Of a stretch of 64,000 nt of DNA, positions 26,678 to 34,548 are shown one piece after another. The translations under genes were made by a program, and so were the position numbers. The DNA is from JANQEU01 sp965242805 (GTDB lineage Bacteria > Bacteroidota > Bacteroidia > Cytophagales > Cyclobacteriaceae), in contig CBDETD010000002.1 in NCBI GenBank assembly GCA_965242805.1, positions 4,464,001 to 4,528,000 of the forward strand, given 5' to 3'. Under the pieces are notes generated by a model that worked only from the letters and a program-made list of their open reading frames with translations, made no database searches and was not told the DNA's origin. Within the stretch, counting starts at the first letter, position 1; the number at the start of each line of letters is the position of its first letter.

Positions 26678-26710
26678 ATCATCTATCGGAACTACCGATC
26701 AGCAGATGAT
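26678..26710 (-). promoter_or_regulatory. Hairpin in the ssb leader
   Basis: ATCATCTATCGG (26678-26689) pairs with CCGAT (26695-26699) and AGATGAT (26704-26710) around a 5-base loop, with a 4-base bulge. It lies 32-64 bases before the ssb start and would be in its untranslated leader. Confidence 0.4.
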
Positions 26711-26760
26711 TGTCGAACATCGACATGGCAAAGGTGAATAGAGGGCAATCGGCTAGTCGG

Positions 26761-26808
26761 TTTTTAAACGTTTGTAGTCATTTGTAGTCGTTTGTAAACG
26801 TTTAAAAA
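26761..26808 (-). repeat. Three 10-bp direct repeats inside an inverted repeat
   Basis: TTTGTAGTCA, TTTGTAGTCG and TTTGTAAACG follow one another exactly every 10 bp (26771-26800). They are enclosed by perfect 10-bp arms TTTTTAAACG (26761-26770) and CGTTTAAAAA (26799-26808). Helically phased repeats about 120 bp before ssb suggest a cooperative protein-binding site. Confidence 0.5.
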
Positions 26809-27014
26809 TGAATATATATCTGATTAAGAGTTAGTTATGAAAATATTAATTTTGATGATGATTTGATGAATCTTGAAGGTTACAATGTATTTAGGACTCA
26901 TGTAAGTGTGACTTAAAGAAGATAATATCTCACTTTGGACACGTGACAACCTGAATAATTTTGCTCAATGATATTGTGGCATAATAGACGATTACAATTG
27001 AGAAGTGTCAAAAC

Positions 27015-28385
27015 TCATCGATTCTTTCGAAGTATCGTTCGTAATTCCTTTTCCAAAATAGTTACTGCTTCCGATCCGTTATAGCTCCCTTTCAATGTAC
27101 TGGTAAAAACCTTGGCAATCCTTGGTGAGATCTGATGATAGAATGGAGTTACTGGACGGATCCTACTATTTCTTATTGCCTCCGCTCCAAGTAATATCGG
27201 GGGTACTTTCTGTTGAATGGAAGTATCATCATACAGATCAGACCGAGTGGGAAAAAAGCCACCATTTAAGGCCATAAAACGTTGTTGCTCAGGACTTGTC
27301 AGGTACTCTATGAAGGTCCATGCAGCATCTATTTTGCCTTCTTTGCAGTATTTGTTGATCATTAGATTCCAACCTCCCTGACAACTATAGCTGCGTCCGT
27401 CGATTTCTGATGTAGGCAATTTCCATATACCTACCTGTTCTTTTGTAATTGACGATGTACTAGGGTCAAAAATCAATCCATAAGCATAGGGCCAATTACG
27501 CATAAAAACAGAGTTTCCACTTAAGAAATTTTGAGAACATTGCAATTCTCTGAATTCTGTTACGGATTGTGGAGAGATCCCATTGGCAACCAGACTTCTT
27601 GCCGTATCCAAACCCCGGGCAGCATTTTCACTATTTATTGTAATGACATTTGGATCGATAACATTTTGACCGAAGGTTGCAGCTACGGAGATATTTCCAG
27701 TAAGTACTCTACCGCCGGAGTTCCAAATGTATTCTAATGCATTTGCTACACCTCCTTCATATTCGGCTCCTTGAAATACAAATCCATTCTCAATCTTTTC
27801 GTCCTGTACGATCTTCGCACTCATTTCTCCCAATTCATCCCATGTGTTGGGTGGACTTGAATAACCACTCTTTTCAAGCAGGTCTTTTCGGTAATAGATC
27901 ATACCAACATCAGAGTACCATGGAACACCCCAGACCTTGTACTGATAGGATGCAGCATTTAAGGTTGATTCCAGAAAATCCTTTTGCTTGAATGTTCGAA
28001 AAAATTTTCCGGTGAGGTCGGTAACCCATCTGTTTTTCGCGAAAGCAGCGGTCCAGGGTATATCGGCGGTAATTACATCCAGATTGCTTGATTCCACCGT
28101 AAATTCAGAAATCAATTCCCTGTATTGTTGATCTGAAAGTCTTCCCGCTTTGATCCAGTTCACGGCAATGCGACCTTCATATTCTCTATTGAATTTGTTG
28201 ATAATGGCTTGTATCGTTCCCGAGTCATCAGGACCATGTAGAAAATTCAGTTGGACTCCTGCTTGATTGGATTTAGCACTTACCAAATTCGTACTTAATA
28301 ACGATGTGCCTGCCAATCCAACACCTAATTTTTTGATGAATTTCCTGCGATCTATACTCAACATTGTAGAATCCTTTCCTTTCAT
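27015..28385 (-). CDS. Tat-exported extracellular solute-binding protein (family 1)
   Basis: A 456-residue periplasmic sugar-type binding protein. The N-terminus carries a twin-arginine signal (DRRKFIKKLG at about residues 12-21, then a weak hydrophobic stretch to VSAKS). The body has typical blocks: VQLNFLHGPDDSG, GKIAVNWIKA-like (GRIAVNWIKA), VITADIPWTAAFAKN, VWGVPWYSDVGMIYYRKDLL, NTWDELGEMS and AWTFIEYLTSPEQQ. It is normally part of an ABC importer, but no permease or ATPase genes adjoin. It lies 10 bases after a sodium:solute symporter gene, with which it must be co-transcribed. Confidence 0.85.
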   Translation of the reverse strand: MKGKDSTMLSIDRRKFIKKLGVGLAGTSLLSTNLVSAKSNQAGVQLNFLHGPDDSGTIQAIINKFNREYEGRIAVNWIKAGRLSDQQYRELISEFTVESSNLDVITADIPWTAAFAKNRWVTDLTGKFFRTFKQKDFLESTLNAASYQYKVWGVPWYSDVGMIYYRKDLLEKSGYSSPPNTWDELGEMSAKIVQDEKIENGFVFQGAEYEGGVANALEYIWNSGGRVLTGNISVAATFGQNVIDPNVITINSENAARGLDTARSLVANGISPQSVTEFRELQCSQNFLSGNSVFMRNWPYAYGLIFDPSTSSITKEQVGIWKLPTSEIDGRSYSCQGGWNLMINKYCKEGKIDAAWTFIEYLTSPEQQRFMALNGGFFPTRSDLYDDTSIQQKVPPILLGAEAIRNSRIRPVTPFYHQISPRIAKVFTSTLKGSYNGSEAVTILEKELRTILRKNR

Positions 28386-28395
28386 AATTTACTCA

Positions 28396-29985
28396 TTACC
28401 AGAACCAAATGACAATCGCTGCAGTAGTTAAAAAAAGAAGTATTGCCTGGTATCTGTAGTTTTTCCAAAAAGGGATTTGTTTTAGGTCCTGGGTTTCAGC
28501 ATACCAGAGAGAAGGGTGCCATACCAGATCCCTGATTTTCTCCTCCGGCTCCGGTGAGGTCATTTTGCTCACTGAGTAAAGTAATATTAAGCTTAACACG
28601 AAGAAGAATAGTGCCGCATAAAGGAAGTGGATATAAATAACGCCAAGGATCTCAATCAGGAAAAATCCTAAAATCCCGAGACCTAATCCAACAACAAAAG
28701 TACCGAAGGCCCCATGACGATTTGCTCCCTTCCAAAATATTCCGCCAAGGAACAAAGCCACAATTGGAGGCGTGGTATAGGCCAGAGTAGACTGAAAATA
28801 ACTCCAAAGTGACGGGAATTTCATAATTTGTGGAGCCCAGACGACGGCAATCAACATGACAATGGTTGTAGTCAACCTTCCCCAAAAAACCAATGATTTA
28901 TCTGATATATCTGGTTTTGAAGGTTTTATAAAGTCCATCGTAACAAGTGTTGAACACGAATTCAATATGGAGTCCACCGATGAAGTAATGGCTGCAACCA
29001 GGGCTGCGAGGATAATTCCGCGAATTCCGATTGGCATGAGGTCTGCCACCAGGGTTGGAAATACCATATCCGGACTTTGCAGATCAGGATATAATAATAT
29101 AGCCATGGTTCCCGGTAGTACCATTATGAATAAGATTGGGAGCTTAAGGAAACCTGCAAAGATTGATCCCCATCTTCCATGGTCCAGTGATTTCGCTCCT
29201 AAAACTCTTTGCACCATAACCTGGTCAGTTGTCCAGAAATATATCCCGATGAGGACAAGTCCTGTAAAAAGACCTGGCCATGGCAGATCCGGATCTGAGG
29301 CAGGTTGAATGATATGAAGTGCACCTGCAGGAGCCGAAGTTTCAAGCTCCTGCCAGGATGGTATTGCTTCAAAAACATAGAAAAACACCAGAATACCACC
29401 AATGAACAGCACGATCGCCTGCATGGTATCACTGATTACCACTGCTCCAAGACCTCCAAATATTGAAAGGACACCAGCCAATAGTGCCAATACCACCACC
29501 CCAAGCCATAGAGGCGTTCCAGGGAACAGGATAAGTCCAACAAGAGCCCCTGCATACAAGGCTCCTGCAGCCCCCAAAAACACAGAAAAAAATATCAATA
29601 AAACCGAAAAACCTCTTCTAACCCTCCTGTCGAATCTTTTTTCAAGGAATTCGGGCATCGTATATACTCCACTTCTAAGATAAAATGGTAAGATGAACAT
29701 GATGAAAAATATTAGGATCAAGGCTGCCATCCATTCGTAACTGTAGACCGAAATACCCTGACTGTAACCGGCTCCAGCAAGCCCTATAAATGATGCGCCG
29801 GACATGTTCGTGGCAAATAGGGAAAATCCTATCATCGGCCAAACGAAGTTTTTACCACCTAGAAAATAGCCATCACTACTTCCTGATTTCTTTCTAGTCA
29901 ACCACAAGGGGATAAGCTTGCTTAGAATGAGATATCCTATTAGGATACTCATGTCAAGGAGGGTTATTTCAATTTGTCTGAACAT
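28396..29985 (-). CDS. Sodium:solute symporter (SSS family, SGLT-like)
   Basis: A 529-residue inner-membrane symporter with about 14 helices. Signatures are SSDGYFLGGKNFVWPMIGFS, LFATNMSGASFIGLAGAGY (conserved helix with Na-site Ser/Thr residues), GVYTMPEFLEKRF and AALVAAITSSVDSILNS, which is typical of the SGLT/sugar branch. The extended family transports sugars, sialic acids, amino acids or vitamins; a sugar is the most likely substrate here because the co-transcribed gene encodes a sugar-type binding protein. The two-gene unit has no visible regulator. Confidence 0.88.
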   Translation of the reverse strand: MFRQIEITLLDMSILIGYLILSKLIPLWLTRKKSGSSDGYFLGGKNFVWPMIGFSLFATNMSGASFIGLAGAGYSQGISVYSYEWMAALILIFFIMFILPFYLRSGVYTMPEFLEKRFDRRVRRGFSVLLIFFSVFLGAAGALYAGALVGLILFPGTPLWLGVVVLALLAGVLSIFGGLGAVVISDTMQAIVLFIGGILVFFYVFEAIPSWQELETSAPAGALHIIQPASDPDLPWPGLFTGLVLIGIYFWTTDQVMVQRVLGAKSLDHGRWGSIFAGFLKLPILFIMVLPGTMAILLYPDLQSPDMVFPTLVADLMPIGIRGIILAALVAAITSSVDSILNSCSTLVTMDFIKPSKPDISDKSLVFWGRLTTTIVMLIAVVWAPQIMKFPSLWSYFQSTLAYTTPPIVALFLGGIFWKGANRHGAFGTFVVGLGLGILGFFLIEILGVIYIHFLYAALFFFVLSLILLYSVSKMTSPEPEEKIRDLVWHPSLWYAETQDLKQIPFWKNYRYQAILLFLTTAAIVIWFW

Positions 29986-30220
29986 CCGAATTACTTCAAT
30001 ATTACATCAGCCATAGTCTACCAGGGATCCGTTAATCCAATTAAGGTACTTATCAACGGGATAATACACAACATCAGATTAAAATAGTACTTTCCCACCA
30101 ACAACTAATCTCTTAGCGCATATCAACATCCGAATTCTTTGAAAGAATAACCATTTTTAAGCGTTTAAAATTGGTTTTATTATTGATAATCAGTATCTTA
30201 ATAATTTTAAAGTTAACTGA

Positions 30221-30574
30221 ATGGAAGAACAAATTTGTCTTGAATGTGGTCGATCGTTTCAAGGTCGTTCAGATAAGAAATTCTGTACTGACTCATGTCG
30301 GAATAGCTATCACAACAAGCAAAATAGTCCAAAGAATAACTCAATGCGTCAGGTGAACAATATTCTGAGCAAAAACAGGAGGATATTGGAAAGAATGAAT
30401 GTTTCAGGAAAAACCAAAACTCATCGAGACAAGCTTTTGAAAGAGGGATTTGATTTTAATTATTTCACAAATGTATATGTGAATAAAGCAGGGGATGAAT
30501 ACAGATTTTGCTATGAGCAAGGATACCTTGACACTGGGGGAGGTTTTCTTTTATTGGTAAAGCACGAAAGCTAA
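30221..30574 (+). CDS. Small zinc-ribbon protein
   Basis: A 117-residue protein that starts with a probable zinc site: Cys6, Cys9, Cys22 and Cys26 (CLECGRSF then KKFCTDSCRNSYHN). The remaining part is basic and helical, ending in LLLVKHES. Similar short proteins with a CxxCGRxFxGRxDKKFC start are found across Bacteroidota without known function. The gene's last three bases overlap the convergent CBS-protein gene. Nucleic-acid binding is plausible but unproven. Confidence 0.72.
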   Translation: MEEQICLECGRSFQGRSDKKFCTDSCRNSYHNKQNSPKNNSMRQVNNILSKNRRILERMNVSGKTKTHRDKLLKEGFDFNYFTNVYVNKAGDEYRFCYEQGYLDTGGGFLLLVKHES

Positions 30575-30996
30575 GCAGCCAATACGTGATCCAATAAAAA
30601 TCTTATCACGTCTGTTGTAGTAACAATGCCTACGACTTCACCTCCATCCTCGACGACCAGGGCGTGATATTTTTTATCAACAAGGATTTCAGCCGCCTTT
30701 CTCAACCGATCATTAATATTAATAGTCTGTGGGTTGCTACTCATAACCTGGGGAATAGTCAACATGTTAAGCACTGCTTCATCGGAGAGGTCCTGGTCTT
30801 CAAAGACACCACCAAAAGTAAGTCGATTGACATCTGTGCTGGTAATGATACCTACAACCTTAGTTCCCTCAAGGACGGGTAGATGCCTGATCTTATGTTT
30901 TCTGATTAGATGTACCGCCTCTTGCAAATCACTATCAGCCTGTATAGTGGTTACGTTCCGGGTCACTATTTCATGGACGTAATGGTATGTTTCCAT
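30571..30996 (-). CDS. Two-CBS-domain protein
   Basis: A 141-residue protein made of two CBS domains: residues about 8-62 (MTR-less start VTRNVTTIQADSDLQEAVHL, then GIITSTDVNRL) and 80-138 (PQVMSSNPQTININDRLRKA, then VEDGGEVVGIVTTTDVIRFL). Such stand-alone pairs bind adenosine nucleotides and act as energy sensors on partner proteins. No partner gene is adjacent. A structured element lies upstream at 31.1 kb. Confidence 0.88.
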   Translation of the reverse strand: METYHYVHEIVTRNVTTIQADSDLQEAVHLIRKHKIRHLPVLEGTKVVGIITSTDVNRLTFGGVFEDQDLSDEAVLNMLTIPQVMSSNPQTININDRLRKAAEILVDKKYHALVVEDGGEVVGIVTTTDVIRFLLDHVLAA

Positions 30997-31094
30997 AATT
31001 GGGGGTGGTTATTACTTCTATCAATTTAATTCCACCACCCAATATGTTGACTGTCTTTAATCAGAAGGATTTTTGATTTTTGTTTTTGATAAAA

Positions 31095-31190
31095 TGGAAA
31101 GGGGTAGCAATTGCTACCCCTATCAACTAACCAAACTCAGTACCTAATCGCATTTTGGGAAGCGATTAGGACAAACTCAATAACTCACCA
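31095..31190 (-). ncRNA. Possible small RNA or leader with two hairpins
   Basis: On the minus strand a 9-bp hairpin (CCTAATCGC, 10-base loop, GCGATTAGG; 31143-31170) is flanked by direct repeats CAAACTCAGTA (31132-31142) and CAAACTCAATA (31172-31182) as seen on the plus strand. Then comes a perfect 20-bp palindrome GGGGTAGCAATTGCTACCCC (31101-31120), followed on the minus strand by an interrupted T tract. GGTTAGTTG before the second hairpin resembles the same position of the tandem units at 38.7-39.8 kb. It could be a separate sRNA or the CBS-gene leader. Confidence 0.4.
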
Positions 31191-31286
31191 AATTATCGAA
31201 TACAGCACTATAACAAGATGCATGGAAAAATGTTTCAAAAAAATTTCAACCTTTTCAAATCTCCTTAGTTTTGACTCTCTGAAAGT

Positions 31287-32753
31287 ATGAAAAAGGCGAT
31301 AGTAATAGGAGCTGGAATAGGTGGTTTGGCATCAGCATTGCGATTAAGGAAAAAAGGATTTGATGTAGACGTATTTGAAAGTAATGACTATCCCGGGGGC
31401 AAACTTTCTTCTTTCACGGAAAAAGGTTTTCGTTTTGATGCCGGTCCTTCTCTATTCACGAAACCAGAGTTTGTCATTGAGTTGTTTGAGTTGTTTGGAG
31501 TGGATCCTAAGAAATATTTTAGTTTTCATAGAAAGGAAACCGTTTGTAACTACTTCTGGGAGGATGGAATTAGACTTTCGGTCCCGGCTGATATCGAAAA
31601 ATTTGCTGAGAGAGCTTCATCGTTATTTAGTGTTGATTCAAAAGTGATCCGCGATTATCTACGTGCAAGTCAAATGAAATATGAACTCACGGCACCGCTG
31701 TTTCTGGAGAAGTCTCTACACAAGTTGAGAACATATTTATCAGCACAAACGGTAAGGGCCCTTTTCAGATCAGGATCACTTGATCTTTTCCGAGATCTTA
31801 ACACGACTAATAAGAAAACATTGAAAGAACCACATTTGGTGCAGATGTTTAACAGGTATGCTACCTACAATGGATCCTCACCCTTTAAAACACCAGGTAT
31901 CATGTCTATGATACCTCACCTAGAATTACATGACGGCACCTATTTCCCAGTTGGAGGAATGGTTAGTATTACCAATGGCCTATTCAAGCTAGCCCAGGAT
32001 CAGGGTATCAGGTTCCATTTGTCAGAACCGATCTTTAATATCAATGTGAATGGCAAAAAAGTGGAAAGCATAGATTCTGCTAAAGGATCGTACCATGCTG
32101 ATTATTACATTGTAAATTCTGACATCTACTCTGCATATAAGAAATTAATGCCTGTGGTAAAACAACCGGAGAAGGTATTGAACCAGGAAAGATCTTCATC
32201 AGCGATCATATTCTACTGGGGAATTAATAAAACTTTCGACGAACTTGATCTTCACAACATATTTTTCAGCAATGACTACGAGGAGGAGTTCAAATATCTT
32301 TTTGATAAAAAGAGTCTCTACAAGGATCTGACGGTTTATGTAAATATTACAAGCAAGGAAGAAAAGGCAGATGCTCCGGATGGATGTGAAAACTGGTTTG
32401 TGATGGTAAATGCCCCTGGCGATTTTGGACAGGATTGGGATAAATTGATCCATGAGGCAAGGAAAAACATTCTGAATAAACTAAATACCGTCCTTGGAGG
32501 GGATGTACAAAACCATATTGTCGCAGAATCAATTATGGATCCAAGAATTATTGAAAAGAGAACCAATAGTCATAGTGGATCCCTGTATGGAACTTCCAGC
32601 AATTCCAGGTATGCAGCTTTTCTGAGACATCCAAATTTCTCATCTACCTACAAGAATATGTTCTTTGTGGGAGGGTCTGTTCATCCGGGCGGTGGGATTC
32701 CATTGTGTTTAATGTCCGCCAAAATCGCGACCGAGCTTATTCCAAACACATGA
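31287..32753 (+). CDS. crtD: Carotenoid desaturase (CrtI/CrtD family)
   Basis: A 488-residue FAD enzyme of the phytoene-desaturase family. The dinucleotide fold is VIGAGIGGLASALRLRKKGF (residues 5-24), then DVFESNDYPGGKLSSF and RFDAGPSLFT. The C-terminal FAD motif is FFVGGSVHPGGGIPLCLMSA. CrtI, CrtN and CrtD cannot be told apart by these motifs alone. The 4-base overlap with a cruF-like gene points to CrtD (1'-hydroxy-carotenoid 3',4'-desaturase), which together with CruF makes monocyclic carotenoids of the myxol, saproxanthin or flexixanthin type. No crtB, crtY or crtZ is visible nearby. Confidence 0.82.
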   Translation: MKKAIVIGAGIGGLASALRLRKKGFDVDVFESNDYPGGKLSSFTEKGFRFDAGPSLFTKPEFVIELFELFGVDPKKYFSFHRKETVCNYFWEDGIRLSVPADIEKFAERASSLFSVDSKVIRDYLRASQMKYELTAPLFLEKSLHKLRTYLSAQTVRALFRSGSLDLFRDLNTTNKKTLKEPHLVQMFNRYATYNGSSPFKTPGIMSMIPHLELHDGTYFPVGGMVSITNGLFKLAQDQGIRFHLSEPIFNINVNGKKVESIDSAKGSYHADYYIVNSDIYSAYKKLMPVVKQPEKVLNQERSSSAIIFYWGINKTFDELDLHNIFFSNDYEEEFKYLFDKKSLYKDLTVYVNITSKEEKADAPDGCENWFVMVNAPGDFGQDWDKLIHEARKNILNKLNTVLGGDVQNHIVAESIMDPRIIEKRTNSHSGSLYGTSSNSRYAAFLRHPNFSSTYKNMFFVGGSVHPGGGIPLCLMSAKIATELIPNT

Positions 32754-33394
32754 TTAAACAGTTGTTACCCTATAAAGTACCAGTTTCAGTATTTGTACTT
32801 TGGTTATTCTCCCTCTCAGGTCTAATTGGTCTTAAATTGGGATTTGCAGATTGGTTTTTACCAAAAACACCATTGAATTTGATGGTTATCGCTATTCTGC
32901 TGATCATTAACTTTCCAATTGACAATTCCAGAAAAATCATAGTTTTCTTCATTTCATTTCTGATTGGAATGGTAGTGGAGATCACCGGGGTTCAAACAGG
33001 TGTGATATTTGGAGAATACACTTATGGTGGAAACCTTGGACCAAAATTATTAGGAGTTCCCTATTTCATCGGGTTGAATTGGGCCGTCATGACATTCACA
33101 TGTTATGCGATTTGCAAAAAAATATTCAAATCTACTATTCCGGTCTTGATGGTGGGATCGTTGCTCATGGTCTTGTTCGATGTGATATTGGAGAAAGTAG
33201 CGGCAATACTTGACTTCTGGTACTGGAGTGAAAGTGTTGTACCCTTCAAAAACTATATTGCGTGGTATGTGATTTCCTTCTTCTTATTATGGGTCATTCA
33301 CAAGAATGCACCAACTCGTGAATGGAAGTTTTCCGTCAACCTGTTCTTATCTCAACTTGCTTTTTTGATAGGTAGTTTTTTGATCCTTTCGTAA
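32750..33394 (+). CDS. cruF: Carotenoid 1',2'-hydratase-like membrane protein (CruF)
   Basis: A 214-residue protein starting at the ATG at 32750, which overlaps the desaturase stop as ATGA. About seven membrane helices. The conserved block GVQTGVIFGEYTYGGNLGPK, followed by LLGVPYFIGLNWAVM, is the hallmark of the CruF/COG2324 family, which adds water to the psi end of gamma-carotene-type carotenoids. The glutamate and tyrosine of EYTYG and the tail KNYIAWY are in place. Gene order crtD-cruF supports the assignment; the last gene of the pair is followed by a surface-repeat protein. Confidence 0.85.
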   Translation: MIKQLLPYKVPVSVFVLWLFSLSGLIGLKLGFADWFLPKTPLNLMVIAILLIINFPIDNSRKIIVFFISFLIGMVVEITGVQTGVIFGEYTYGGNLGPKLLGVPYFIGLNWAVMTFTCYAICKKIFKSTIPVLMVGSLLMVLFDVILEKVAAILDFWYWSESVVPFKNYIAWYVISFFLLWVIHKNAPTREWKFSVNLFLSQLAFLIGSFLILS

Positions 33395-33465
33395 TTCATT
33401 TTATCCAAGGACCTGCAACCTTGGACCAAAAGATTGCATCTCTTATTAAAACTAAATAAAGGATA

Positions 33466-34503
33466 ATGAAAAGGACTCTACTCATCGCTCTTCTGCTTAC
33501 TCCATTCTTGTCATTCGGTGGCGATTTTGGTATTCCTACAAAAAAATGGTTTATCGGATTTGGGAACTCCCCGGTGTTTACAGGCTTTCGATTCAATTTT
33601 ATCGACAGGGATATAGAAAAAATTAACGGGGTGTCCGTCACTTTATGGCAACCCAATAACGATTCCGGAGGAGGATCGGTAAATGGAATGTCATTAGGAC
33701 TGCCCATGACAGGGGGTGCAGGTAAACGAAATGGTATTAATCTGGGTATTGCAGGGATTAGTGCAAATGAGAGTTTGAATGGAATTAATATTGGTGGAAT
33801 AGGTGCAGGTGCCGGGGGAAATGTCAACGGAATAAGTATTGGTGGATTAGGTGTTGGAAGCGGTGGTTCAGTGACTGGAATCAACATAGGAGGATTAGGT
33901 GTGGGTTCAGGTGGTAGTGTAAGTGGATTTAGTTTCGGAGGCCTTGGAGTTGGTGCTGGAGGAGACCTCAAAGGGATTACTATTGGAGGATTGGGAGCTG
34001 GCTCAGGTGGGGATGTAAAAGGGATCACAATAGGTCTTTTAGGAGTTGGTGCTGGTGGGGATCTTTCAGGAGTGAATTTTGGGGGAATTGGCGCAGGTGC
34101 CGGTGGGACGGTGAAAGGGATAAATATGGGTGGTGTGGCTGTTGGATCCGGTGAGGAACTGGTTGGACTCAATGTTGCCGTTGTTGCTGTTGGGGCTCCA
34201 GCGGTGAAAGGCATTAACGTTGCGAGTGTTGTGGGGGGAAATGAAGTGAGAGGAATTTCAGTAGCTCCAGCACTTCTGAAGATCGGAGGAAAGGACGACG
34301 ATTCCACCGAAGATAAACAGGTAAAGGGAGTAGCTATTGCGGCCGTGACCCATGTAAGAGGTCAAAATAATGGTGTTTGTATCGGTATAGTGAACATTTC
34401 TCAAGGAGGAAAGGGATTTCAGTTGGGATTGATCAATTATAACGCAAATAATCCCAAGGGTTTACGATTACTACCTTTCTTCAATGCAAATTTTGGCAAA
34501 TAG
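33466..34503 (+). CDS. Surface protein with 16-residue Gly-rich repeats (LA_2272-like)
   Basis: A 345-residue secreted protein: signal peptide to about residue 19, then KKWFIGFGNSPVFTGFRFNF. From about residue 70 to 250 a run of roughly ten 16-residue repeats follows, such as VNGISIGGLGVGSGGS, VTGINIGGLGVGSGGS, VSGFSFGGLGVGAGGD and LKGITIGGLGAGSGGD. The end has FQLGLINYNANNPKGLRLLP. The regular one-turn period suggests a beta-solenoid or barrel edge on the outer membrane. The tail matches proteins annotated as LA_2272-type surface repeats, whose role is unknown. High-Gly coding makes the opposite strand look like a long Pro-rich ORF. Confidence 0.75.
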   Translation: MKRTLLIALLLTPFLSFGGDFGIPTKKWFIGFGNSPVFTGFRFNFIDRDIEKINGVSVTLWQPNNDSGGGSVNGMSLGLPMTGGAGKRNGINLGIAGISANESLNGINIGGIGAGAGGNVNGISIGGLGVGSGGSVTGINIGGLGVGSGGSVSGFSFGGLGVGAGGDLKGITIGGLGAGSGGDVKGITIGLLGVGAGGDLSGVNFGGIGAGAGGTVKGINMGGVAVGSGEELVGLNVAVVAVGAPAVKGINVASVVGGNEVRGISVAPALLKIGGKDDDSTEDKQVKGVAIAAVTHVRGQNNGVCIGIVNISQGGKGFQLGLINYNANNPKGLRLLPFFNANFGK

Positions 34504-34525
34504 GTTAATATAGTTTTTCTTCTTT

Positions 34526-34548
34526 AAGGGGCAATTAGCCCCTTTTTT
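34526..34548 (+). terminator. Intrinsic terminator after the repeat protein
   Basis: AAGGGGC-AATTA-GCCCCTT followed by six T, 22 bases after the stop at 34503. The stem's last bases touch the stop of the convergent permease gene. Confidence 0.85.

Larger units (their letters stand above)
26647..27014. other. Gene-free region upstream of ssb
   Basis: These 368 bases hold no convincing ORF. They contain a hairpin at 26678-26710 and a nested repeat structure at 26761-26808, both listed separately. The rest is AT-rich and I see nothing else in it. Confidence 0.6.

Noticed and set aside
28856..29308. A 150-residue plus-strand ORF
   Set aside because: Antisense to the sodium:solute symporter.
33396..34307. 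A 303-residue Pro-rich ORF on the minus strand
   Set aside because: It is the antisense reading of the Gly-rich 16-residue repeats; its composition follows from them and it has no start context.
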